From positions 1-64,000 of the forward strand of contig CAMNDE010000003.1 of NCBI GenBank assembly GCA_946534895.1: a DNA stretch of 64,000 nt, written 5' to 3'. This DNA is from UBA2943 sp946534895 (GTDB taxonomy: Bacteria > Bacillota > Clostridia > Christensenellales > Aristaeellaceae). A program made the translations under genes and the position numbers. Below are positions 56,976-64,000 of this stretch, piece by piece (the first letter of the stretch is position 1; every line of letters starts with the position of its first letter). The notes below the pieces were generated by a model. The model was not told the DNA's origin. It did not search any database and was given only the letters and a program-made list of their open reading frames with translations.

Positions 56976-58166
56976 ATGGCAAGCATTGCTGTTCTGGAAA
57001 GAAAATGCAGCGGCTGCGGCCGGTGCGCGCAGGTATGTCCCTTCGGAGCCATAGAGATCGTATCCGGCAAGGCGCACATGAACGCGGCCTGCCGCGTGTG
57101 CGGGATCTGCCTGAAGAACTGCCCCGAGCAGGCGATCATGAAGCTGGAAAGCCGGGCAAAGGACGTGGACAAGTCAGCCTGGAAGGATATCCTCGTGTTC
57201 GCTGAGGTCAGCGGGGGAAAGCTGCACCCGGTGAGCCTGGAGCTCATCGGCAAGGCACGGGAAATGGCACAGCCCATGGGCTGGAAGGTGCGCGCCATTA
57301 TCCTGGGCTGCGGCATCGGGGATCAGGCCAGGGAACTGCTTTCCTGGGGCGTGGACACGGTGAGCGTCTATGACGATGAAGCCCTGTCCGGGTTCCGCGC
57401 GGACATATATGCCGCGTGCCTGGAGGATGAGATCAGGCGCAGCCGGGAGAGCGTGGTGCTGGTAGGCGCCACGGCACTGGGCCGCTCACTGGCGCCCAGG
57501 GTGGCCACCAGGTTCCATACGGGACTCACGGCGGACTGCACCCGGCTGGAACTGCGCGAAAGCTCGGACCTTGTGCAGATCCGTCCCGCCTTTGGCGGAA
57601 ACATCATGGCGCAGATCGTGACGCTGCATTCCCGGCCCCAGTTCGCCACGGTGCGCTATCAGGTGTTTGACGCGCCAAAGCGCACTGAGCCGGCGGGCGA
57701 GATTCATGCGTACCCGCTGCCGAAGAACGCGGTGAGCCCGGCCCGTGTGGTGAAGGTGGAAAAGGTGCCGGAGAGCACCAGCATCTGTGACGCGGATCTT
57801 CTGGTGGTGGGCGGCCGCGGACTGCAGAAGAGCTCGGACCTGGAGCGCATCAAGGAACTGGCCGCGCTTCTGGGCGGGGACTGGGCGGTCACAAGACCGC
57901 TGGTGGAAAAGGGCTGGTGTACCAATGAGCGCCAGATCGGCCTGAGCGGGCGCACCGTGCGTCCCAATGCCATTCTCACCTTCGGCGTGTCCGGGGCCAT
58001 TCAGTTCACCAGCTGCATGCAGGCCAGCGGACATATTCTCAGCGTGAACACGGACCCGGACGCCCCCATCTTCAAGGTGGCGCATGTGGGCGTGGTGGGA
58101 GACCTGTATCCGATCCTGGACGAAATGATCCGTCAGCTCAGGGCAGAAAAGGAGGCGAGGGCATGA
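56976..58166 (+). CDS. etfA: Electron transfer flavoprotein alpha subunit with N-terminal ferredoxin domain
   Basis: A 396-residue EtfA. Residues 1-60 add a two-cluster ferredoxin (Cys11, 14, 17, 21 and Cys39, 42, 45, 49), found in confurcating lactate dehydrogenase complexes. The EtfA core has the FAD region with VVGGRGLQKSSDL, SGRTVRPNAILTFGVSGAIQF and the final NTDPDAPIFKVAHVGVVGDL. It would pass electrons between ferredoxin, NAD and the LctD-like partner. The stop overlaps the next gene by four bases. Confidence 0.94.
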   Translation: MASIAVLERKCSGCGRCAQVCPFGAIEIVSGKAHMNAACRVCGICLKNCPEQAIMKLESRAKDVDKSAWKDILVFAEVSGGKLHPVSLELIGKAREMAQPMGWKVRAIILGCGIGDQARELLSWGVDTVSVYDDEALSGFRADIYAACLEDEIRRSRESVVLVGATALGRSLAPRVATRFHTGLTADCTRLELRESSDLVQIRPAFGGNIMAQIVTLHSRPQFATVRYQVFDAPKRTEPAGEIHAYPLPKNAVSPARVVKVEKVPESTSICDADLLVVGGRGLQKSSDLERIKELAALLGGDWAVTRPLVEKGWCTNERQIGLSGRTVRPNAILTFGVSGAIQFTSCMQASGHILSVNTDPDAPIFKVAHVGVVGDLYPILDEMIRQLRAEKEARA

Positions 58167-59560
58167 ATTACCGGAAGGTAGAGGAAGCGGACATTGCGTT
58201 TTTCCGGAGCCTTCTGCCCGGCCGCGTATTTGCCGGGGAGGAGATTTCCACCGATTATGATCATGATGAAATGACCGAGTACGGGCATTACATGCCCGAA
58301 GCGGTGCTTCAGGTGCTCAGCGCGGAGGAAGTGAGCGCGGTGCTCCGCTACTGCAATGAACATCTTATTCCCGTCACGCCCCGCGGCGCAGGCACCGGAC
58401 TGTGCGGCGGATGCGTGGCCCTGTACGGCGGGATTGTGCTGTCCACGGAGAAAATGAACCACGTGCTTGAGGTGGACCGGGAAAACATGACCGCCACGCT
58501 GGAGCCCGGCGTGCTGCTGCTGGAGTTCCCCAAGTCCCTGGAGGGCACCGGACTGTTCTACCCGCCGGATCCCGGTGAGAAGACCGCCACCATGGGCGGG
58601 AACGCCATGACCAATGCCGGCGGCATGCGCGCGGTGCGCTACGGCGTGACCCGGGACTATGTGCTGGGCATGCAGGTGGTGCTGGCGGACGGCGAGATCA
58701 TGGAGCTGGGCGGCAAGAATGTGAAAACTTCCTCCGGCTATTCGCTTCTGGACCTGATGATCGGGTCCGAAGGCACCCTGGCGGTGCTCACACGGCTGAC
58801 CGTGAAGCTGATCCCGGAACCGCCCGTCAATCTGTCCGTGCTCCTGCCCTTTGACGAAGTGCACCGCTGCATCCGCGCCGTGCCCGCGATCCTCAGCTGC
58901 GGCTGTGAGCCCACGGCCGTGGAGTTCATGGAGCGCGACGTGATCGGGTGCGCCGAAACCTATCTCGGGAAGGCGTTCCCGGATGTCAGCGCGCCGGCAT
59001 ATCTTCTGGTGCGCCTGGACGGCAGCAGCCGGGAAAGCCTGCAGCCGGGCCTGGACCGGCTCACGGACCTGGCCATGGAGATGGGTGCCCGGGACGTGCT
59101 GCTGGCGGACACGGAAGAGCGCAAGGAAGCCATCTGGAGCGCCCGCGGCGCGTTCCTGGAAGCCATCAAGGGCAGTACCAGCACCATGGACGAGTGCGAC
59201 GTGGTGGTGCCCAGGTCCCGGATTCCCGATTTCCTCAGCCGCATGGTGGCCTGTTCCGGCGAGCACGGCATCCGGATTCTGTCCTTCGGGCACGCCGGGG
59301 ACGGAAACCTGCATATCTATGTCTGCCGGGATGCCCTGGATGACGCGCAGTGGCAGGAAAAGGTCGGCGCGGTGATGCAGGAACTCTACGCCTTTGCCGA
59401 GGATCTGGAGGGCAATGTGAGCGGCGAGCACGGCATCGGGCACGCCAAGAAGGCATTTCTGCGCCGGAGCCTCGGCGACACGCAGATCCGGCTGATGCAG
59501 GGCATCAAGCAGGTGTTTGATCCCAATCTGATCCTGAACCCCGGCAAGGTATGCATGTAA
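58163..59560 (+). CDS. FAD-linked 2-hydroxyacid dehydrogenase (LctD/GlcD-like)
   Basis: A 465-residue FAD-binding oxidoreductase of the GlcD family. The PCMH-type FAD domain has PVTPRGAGTGLCGG and GGNAMTNAGGMRAVRYG; the C-terminal part has GHAGDGNLHIYV and SGEHGIGHAKK. In the Etf context it most probably oxidises lactate to pyruvate (LctD); glycolate or D-2-hydroxyacids are alternatives. It forms one transcription unit with etfB and etfA and ends at a terminator. Confidence 0.9.
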   Translation: MNYRKVEEADIAFFRSLLPGRVFAGEEISTDYDHDEMTEYGHYMPEAVLQVLSAEEVSAVLRYCNEHLIPVTPRGAGTGLCGGCVALYGGIVLSTEKMNHVLEVDRENMTATLEPGVLLLEFPKSLEGTGLFYPPDPGEKTATMGGNAMTNAGGMRAVRYGVTRDYVLGMQVVLADGEIMELGGKNVKTSSGYSLLDLMIGSEGTLAVLTRLTVKLIPEPPVNLSVLLPFDEVHRCIRAVPAILSCGCEPTAVEFMERDVIGCAETYLGKAFPDVSAPAYLLVRLDGSSRESLQPGLDRLTDLAMEMGARDVLLADTEERKEAIWSARGAFLEAIKGSTSTMDECDVVVPRSRIPDFLSRMVACSGEHGIRILSFGHAGDGNLHIYVCRDALDDAQWQEKVGAVMQELYAFAEDLEGNVSGEHGIGHAKKAFLRRSLGDTQIRLMQGIKQVFDPNLILNPGKVCM

Positions 59561-59589
59561 ATCCGTCGGGGATGAAACAGACGATTTCC

Positions 59590-59627
59590 GGGAGGACCGG
59601 CAGCATGGCCGGTTCTCCCTTTTTTTC
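59590..59627 (+). terminator. Terminator of the Etf-dehydrogenase operon
   Basis: A 12-base stem (GGGAGGACCGGC, one wobble) with a 6-base loop and seven T. Confidence 0.88.
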
Positions 59628-59694
59628 TGGGTCCGCGGACGCTGCGGGGTGCAAAGAATGTGTATATCTTTGCAATCAGGGAACAGACAATGCC

Positions 59695-59724
59695 TTGACC
59701 GGGATAAAGGCGCAATGCTATACT
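59695..59724 (+). promoter_or_regulatory. Promoter of the flippase-like gene
   Basis: TTGACC (59695-59700) and TATACT (59719-59724), spacer 18 bases, 28 bases before the ATG. Confidence 0.65.
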
Positions 59725-59752
59725 GTCATGTATTTGTCAGTGGGAGGTTGTT

Positions 59753-60850
59753 ATGAAACCGCGGACGAAGCAGATTCTGAACTTTGTCCTGATTTTCGGC
59801 ACATTCCTGATTGTGCTGGCCATCGGGATTTCGGATAACAATCTGGGCGACACCATCCGGGCGCTGAGGACCATGAACCCGGGATGGGTGGCATTGTGTG
59901 CACTGGCGTTTGTCGCCTTCGTACTCTGCGACACCCTGTCCATCATGTACTTTCTCAGCCGCCAGGGATACCGGGTGCCCTTGCGGAAAGTGCTCTTTAC
60001 ATCCCTTGCCGGCCAGTACTATTCCAATATCACGCCGGGCGCTTCCGGCGGTCAGCCCATGCAGATCTATTACCTGCATAAGGAGAATGTACCCACAGGC
60101 GTGGCCACCAGCTCCATTGTCATGCGCTTTGTATGCTATCAGCTGATGCTGAGCGTGATAGGCACGGTGCTCTGGATCATATACAGACCCTTTGTGGCGC
60201 AGCAGACGGGAAACGGCCAGTGGATCCTGATCGTGGGCTACGTCTATAACCTGATCATGGTCACGCTGGTCATCACGCTGGCGCTGTGGAAGAACCTGGT
60301 GCTCCGGCTGGCCGACTTCGGCATCCGGCTCGCGCGGCGCTGGATCCGGCATCCCGAGGAAACCCGGGAAAGACTGCACCGTCAGGTGGAGAGCTTTCAC
60401 GGCAGTGTCATGGCCTATCGTGACCGGCCGCTGGATTTCCTGATCCAGCTGCTCATCGGCGGCCTGCAGCTCATGTGCCTGATGAGCATTGTGTATTTCA
60501 TCTACCGCGGCATGAACCTGGACGAGTACGGCTACTGGCCGGTGGTGACCATGAGCGTCATGGAGTACCTGGCGGCCGCCTACACGCCCCTGCCCGGCGC
60601 CAGCGGCGCCCAGGAAGGCGTGTTCTCCATGTACTTTGACCGGATTTTCCCGAATTCCATGGGGTTTGCGGCACTGCTCCTGTGGAGATTCTTCACCTAC
60701 TATATTTCCATCATGATCGGGTTTGTCGCGGTCCTTGTCCACGGCATGCGCTCGGGAAGCAGCATCCGCGAGACCATGGCCATAGACCCGGATCAGATGA
60801 AAAAGGACGAGGAAAGCGAAGTGGAAGCGGAGAAAGCAGGATCGGACTGA
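59753..60850 (+). CDS. Lysylphosphatidylglycerol synthase TM-region/UPF0104 membrane protein
   Basis: A 365-residue membrane protein with about seven to eight transmembrane segments. TSLAGQYYSNITPGASGGQPMQIYYL and YTPLPGASGAQEGVF are the family marks (the GxSGGxP loops). This domain occurs as a flippase in MprF and as stand-alone YbhN-type proteins of unclear function, possibly lipid or glycan flipping. No synthase domain is attached. It is monocistronic; the terminator begins inside the end of the gene. Confidence 0.88.
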   Translation: MKPRTKQILNFVLIFGTFLIVLAIGISDNNLGDTIRALRTMNPGWVALCALAFVAFVLCDTLSIMYFLSRQGYRVPLRKVLFTSLAGQYYSNITPGASGGQPMQIYYLHKENVPTGVATSSIVMRFVCYQLMLSVIGTVLWIIYRPFVAQQTGNGQWILIVGYVYNLIMVTLVITLALWKNLVLRLADFGIRLARRWIRHPEETRERLHRQVESFHGSVMAYRDRPLDFLIQLLIGGLQLMCLMSIVYFIYRGMNLDEYGYWPVVTMSVMEYLAAAYTPLPGASGAQEGVFSMYFDRIFPNSMGFAALLLWRFFTYYISIMIGFVAVLVHGMRSGSSIRETMAIDPDQMKKDEESEVEAEKAGSD

Positions 60851-60868
60851 ACCGGTCCTGTTTTTTTG
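60837..60868 (+). terminator. Terminator overlapping the end of the flippase-like gene
   Basis: CAGGATCGG and CCGGTCCTG form a 9-base stem (one wobble), with the stop codon in the loop, followed by seven T. Confidence 0.8.
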
Positions 60869-60903
60869 CGCATAAAAAGGGTTCAAACCCGCCTGAAAAC
60901 CCG

Positions 60904-60930
60904 TTGATTTTTCGGGCAGATTCGTATAGT
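60904..60930 (+). promoter_or_regulatory. Possible promoter of the GH42-GH78 unit
   Basis: TTGATT (60904-60909) and TATAGT (60925-60930) with a short 15-base spacer. Weak. Confidence 0.35.
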
Positions 60931-60973
60931 CTCTTTCCATAACCGACATTACTTTTCGGAAAGGATGCAGATC

Positions 60974-62977
60974 ATGGTCTGGAATGAATATACCCTGGGC
61001 GTATGCTATTATCCCGAGCACTGGCCGGAAAATACATGGGCCTCGGATCTGGAGCGGATGCTGAAAAACGGCATTACCACGGTGCGCGTGTTCGAGTTCG
61101 GATGGAGTCTGGTGGAACCGGAGGAAGGCGTGTTTGTCTTTGACATGTGCGACCGATTCCTGGACCTGTGCAGGGAAAAGGGCATGCATGTGATTCTCGG
61201 CACGCCCACGGCCACGCCGCCGGCCTGGCTGACGGAAACATATCCGGAAGTGCTCAATACGCAGATGGACGGCACGCCCTTTTATCACGGCGGCCGGCGG
61301 AACTATACCTATGCCTCTCCCCTGTACCGGGAAAAGTGCGCCCGGATCGTGATGGAGGAAGCCCGGCATTTCGGACAGCATCCGGCGGTCATCGGCTGGC
61401 AGATCGACAATGAGCTCAACTGTGAGCGCTGCGAGTTCTACTCGGAAGCGGACACGCAGGCCTTCCGCGCGTTTCTCAAGGATAAGTACGGGAATCTGGA
61501 CGCGCTGAACGCGGCCTGGGGCACGGTGTTCTGGAGCCAGACCTATACCCGCTGGGATCAGGTGTTCGTGCCCCGGGTGAACGCGGTGTCCGCCGTGAAC
61601 CCGTCCCTGGAGCTGGACTATATCCGGTATGTGTCGGCACAGTGCCGCAACTTCTGCCAGATGCAGTCCCGGATCCTGCGCAGATACTCGCCCGGACGCT
61701 TCATTACCACAAACGGCATGTTCGCGAATGTGGACAATGCGGCCATGACAAGGGAAAGCCTGGACGTGTACACCTATGACAGCTATCCCAATTTCGCCAA
61801 CGGCGTGGATACGGTCTATGACCCCGATGCGCTGGCGGACCGGAAATGGTCCATGCATCTGTCCATGGTCCGCGGCCTGAACGGCCGGTTCGGGATCATG
61901 GAGCAGCAGTCCGGCGCCAATGGCTGGTATAACCGGATGGAGGCGGCCATGCCGCGCCCGGGCCAGCTCCGGCTCTGGGCCATGCAGAGCGTGGCGCACG
62001 GGGCGGACTTCGTGTCCTTTTTCCGCTGGCGCACCGCCACCATGGGCACGGAAATATACTGGCACGGGATCCTGGACTATGACGGCCGCGACAACCGCAG
62101 GCTGCGCGAAGTGAACGGGTTTGCCCGGGATCTGAAGGCCATCGGCGAGACGTTCGGCGCGGGCTTCAGGCATCAGGTGGCCCTGCTCAGAACCTGGGAC
62201 AATGAGTTTGACATGGGCATTGACCGCTGGCACGGACGCGTGGAAAAGGAAAGCCGGGAAGGCATTTTCCGGGCCTGCACCTTTGCGCACGTGAACATGG
62301 ATTATGTGGAGCTGGACTATGTGACGGCGGAGGAGCTGGCCAGGTATCCCGTAGCCATTCTGCCGCACGCGGTCATAGCGGCGCCGGAGACGGTGGAAAA
62401 GCTCGAGGCATACGTGCGTCAGGGCGGCATTCTCATGCTCGGCTGCCGCAGCGGCTACAAGGACACGACCGGAAAGTGCGTGACCATGCCCATGCCGGGC
62501 CTGTTTTCCGCGCTCACGGGAACGCATGTGCAGGAATACTCCTTCCTCCAGCCGGGCGAGGACTTTCCGCGCTTTGAGCTGGACGGGGAGTGCCTGAAGG
62601 CCGGATCCTTTGTGGAGAGCCTTGAGACAGGGGATGCGCAGGTGCTGGCCCGGTATGCAGATGGCTGGCTGGCCGGCGAGCCCATGCTGACCGAGCATGT
62701 GCTGGGCAAGGGCAGAGTGTGGCATCTGGGCAGCCTGTTCACCGAGGAAATCACCGGGGCATTACTGCGCCGCGCCGGTGTGCACGGCCCGGACTGGCTG
62801 AAGGTGCCCGCAGGCGTGGAATGCGTGCTGCGCGAAAAGGACGGGTGCGAGTATGCGTTCCTGCTCAACTACGGAAAGCAGGGCGTGACCGTGGAGGCGG
62901 ATGCGGCCGAAGCCCTTCTGGAGGGCGGATGTGAACTGAGTGCGTACGGTGTCCAGGTCCTGAGGCACCGCGGATAA
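60974..62977 (+). CDS. Glycoside hydrolase family 42 beta-galactosidase
   Basis: A 667-residue cytoplasmic GH42 enzyme. The TIM barrel starts with LGVCYYPEHWPENTW; Glu147 in WQIDNELNC is the acid/base and Glu310 in GIMEQQSG the nucleophile. A trimerisation domain (about 400-610, AILPHAVIA, RQGGILMLGCRSG) and a small C-terminal beta domain follow. The ATG at 60974 is 9 bases from GGAAAGG; the one at 60965 touches it. Beta-galactosides from plant cell walls or host glycans are likely substrates. Followed after 15 bases by a rhamnosidase gene. Confidence 0.92.
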   Translation: MVWNEYTLGVCYYPEHWPENTWASDLERMLKNGITTVRVFEFGWSLVEPEEGVFVFDMCDRFLDLCREKGMHVILGTPTATPPAWLTETYPEVLNTQMDGTPFYHGGRRNYTYASPLYREKCARIVMEEARHFGQHPAVIGWQIDNELNCERCEFYSEADTQAFRAFLKDKYGNLDALNAAWGTVFWSQTYTRWDQVFVPRVNAVSAVNPSLELDYIRYVSAQCRNFCQMQSRILRRYSPGRFITTNGMFANVDNAAMTRESLDVYTYDSYPNFANGVDTVYDPDALADRKWSMHLSMVRGLNGRFGIMEQQSGANGWYNRMEAAMPRPGQLRLWAMQSVAHGADFVSFFRWRTATMGTEIYWHGILDYDGRDNRRLREVNGFARDLKAIGETFGAGFRHQVALLRTWDNEFDMGIDRWHGRVEKESREGIFRACTFAHVNMDYVELDYVTAEELARYPVAILPHAVIAAPETVEKLEAYVRQGGILMLGCRSGYKDTTGKCVTMPMPGLFSALTGTHVQEYSFLQPGEDFPRFELDGECLKAGSFVESLETGDAQVLARYADGWLAGEPMLTEHVLGKGRVWHLGSLFTEEITGALLRRAGVHGPDWLKVPAGVECVLREKDGCEYAFLLNYGKQGVTVEADAAEALLEGGCELSAYGVQVLRHRG

Positions 62978-62992
62978 GAAAGGCGAAAGAGT

Positions 62993-64000
62993 ATGCAGAT
63001 CAATCATTTGGCGTCCCCGATGGGGGCAGTGCTTCCCCTGTACGTGTCCTGGGAGGGCATGGCGGAAAGGCTTTGCGTGGAGTGCGATGGAAAGAAGCTT
63101 CTGGACATGCCTGTGCAGGGCTGCAGCGCGGGCCTGTCCGGCGCGGGCCTGCCGGCGGGCAAGGACCTGACCTTCCGGGTCCTTGGCGGGAATGGGGAAC
63201 AGTCCTGCCATGTGCTGCTGGACATGGGCTGCCCCCAGGGCGAGTGGATTTCCTGCCCGGATACAAAGGGCGATGTGCTCGGCGCCGGTGAGCTCCGGAG
63301 CACGTTCCAGGTCAGGGCGGGGCACGGCCGTGTGAAAAAGGCGCTGGTCCGGAGCACGGCCCTGGGCCTGTATCAGCTGTTCCTGAACGGGAAGCGCGTA
63401 TCCGACCGGGAGTTCATGCCCGGGTTCACCAGCTATGACCACCGGATTCTGTACCAGACCATGGATGCCACAGAGCTTGTGCAGGACGGCTCCAACGAAA
63501 TCCGCTGCCTGCTCGGCAACGGCTGGTACCGCGGGGAAATGGGCTTTCTGCACAACCGGAACAATTACGGCGACCGCACGGCGCTGCTGCTGGAAATGAC
63601 CCTGGAATACGAGGACGGTACCGTGGACAGCGTGAAGACCGGCAGTGAATGGCAGAGCCGGCTCAGCCAGATCCTGGAAAGCGAAATTTACCTGGGCGAA
63701 ACAGCGGACGGCCGCGAGAATCCCAGGCCCTGGGGCGGCGTGGACGTGCTGGACGCGCCGGAGGCAGAGCTCGTCAGTGACGGCGGCTGCGCCAACCGTG
63801 TGGAAATGGAGCTTGACGTGGTCAGGGTTCTGCATACGCCCAAAGGCGAAACCGTGGCCGACTTCGGCCAGAACCTTACCGGCAATGTCAGCCTGCGTGT
63901 GCATGGCAGGGCCGGCGAAAAGGTGGAGCTGCAGTGCTTCGAAGTCCTGGACCGGGACGGGAACGTGTATACGGACAATCTGCGCACGGCGAGATGCCGC
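62993..64000 (+). CDS. GH78-type alpha-L-rhamnosidase, N-terminal part (cut by window edge)
   Basis: The frame stays open from the ATG at 62993 to the right edge, giving 336 residues. After a divergent N-terminus it shows the rhamnosidase N-terminal beta-sandwich: ALVRSTALGLYQLFLNGKRV, FMPGFTSYDHRILYQTMD and LLGNGWYRGEMGF, then VADFGQNLTGNVSLRV. The catalytic barrel lies outside the window. With the upstream GH42 it suggests removal of galactose and rhamnose from pectin side chains or flavonoid glycosides. There is no signal peptide. Confidence 0.88.
   Translation, partial: MQINHLASPMGAVLPLYVSWEGMAERLCVECDGKKLLDMPVQGCSAGLSGAGLPAGKDLTFRVLGGNGEQSCHVLLDMGCPQGEWISCPDTKGDVLGAGELRSTFQVRAGHGRVKKALVRSTALGLYQLFLNGKRVSDREFMPGFTSYDHRILYQTMDATELVQDGSNEIRCLLGNGWYRGEMGFLHNRNNYGDRTALLLEMTLEYEDGTVDSVKTGSEWQSRLSQILESEIYLGETADGRENPRPWGGVDVLDAPEAELVSDGGCANRVEMELDVVRVLHTPKGETVADFGQNLTGNVSLRVHGRAGEKVELQCFEVLDRDGNVYTDNLRTARCR

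Noticed and set aside
59726..62725. Very long antisense open frames, for example opposite the flippase, GH42, PcRGLX-like, GH2 and C11 genes
   Set aside because: In GC-rich genes with strong third-position GC bias the opposite strand often lacks stops. These frames match no family, span gene boundaries and have no ribosome sites.

Overview
This window looks like one continuous piece of chromosome from a GC-rich, strictly anaerobic member of the Bacillota (class Clostridia), probably a gut or rumen type. The evidence is sigma-A promoters of TTGACA-N17-TATAAT type, AGGAGG ribosome sites, an electron-bifurcating [FeFe]-hydrogenase, an Etf-linked lactate dehydrogenase, an anaerobic sulfatase-maturing radical SAM enzyme, Fe-S aldo/keto reductases, several plant-glycan enzymes and many secreted low-complexity-free envelope proteins. 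Species is not determined. No transposase, integrase, phage gene or CRISPR array was seen.

Layout. 1-6660: minus-strand purine operon purF-like, purM, purN, purH (AICARFT only), purD, purL, from a promoter with a PurBox-like motif in its spacer. 6776-10479: plus-strand lactonase and a family 2 glycosidase. 10498-12403: hup, sfsA and a Nudix gene. 12410-20120: envelope and secreted proteins (transglutaminase-like, secreted zinc ribbon, C39-like peptidase) with a cytoplasmic ParB-like/BMP fusion and a phosphoesterase. 20131-28481: hydrogenase region, entirely on the minus strand: an upstream five-gene regulatory-looking set (two DRTGG-like proteins, an RsbW-like ATPase, a sensory-type H-cluster protein, a PHP protein) followed by hndA, a GHKL ATPase, hndB, hndC and hndD. 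28598-30353: nanE-nanK. 30425-30702: two tRNA-Ser genes. 30828-33069: a lactate/malate-type dehydrogenase and an Fe-S aldo/keto reductase. 33179-41700: glycan block (PcRGLX/YetA-like protein, AraC regulator, MATE pump, Fe-S aldo/keto reductase, sulfatase plus its maturase). 41732-49142: secreted Ig-like protein, NlpC/P60 protein and a 1619-residue C11 peptidase. 49301-53576: DEAD-box helicase, M18 aminopeptidase, guanine deaminase. 53607-54669: second HU gene and a three-copy repeat that probably encodes small RNAs. 54684-59627: HAD, Nudix and the Etf-lactate dehydrogenase operon. 59695-64000: flippase-like membrane protein, GH42 and the start of a GH78 alpha-L-rhamnosidase.

How it fits together. 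Electron flow is a visible theme: the bifurcating hydrogenase reoxidises NADH plus ferredoxin to H2, the EtfAB-LctD complex would couple lactate oxidation to NAD with ferredoxin as co-donor, and a soluble NAD-dependent 2-hydroxyacid dehydrogenase is also present. Sugar supply comes from glycosidases for galactosides, rhamnosides and sulfated or pectic oligosaccharides, most without signal peptides, so intracellular breakdown of imported oligosaccharides is likely.

The most unusual items are (i) three tandem, minus-strand small-RNA-like units whose promoters carry direct repeats phased at exactly 11, 11 and 12 bp in all copies, (ii) the H-cluster sensor-like protein with paired DRTGG/ATPase genes next to the hydrogenase, and (iii) a PurF homologue without its glutaminase cysteine in an operon whose PurH lacks the IMP cyclohydrolase domain.
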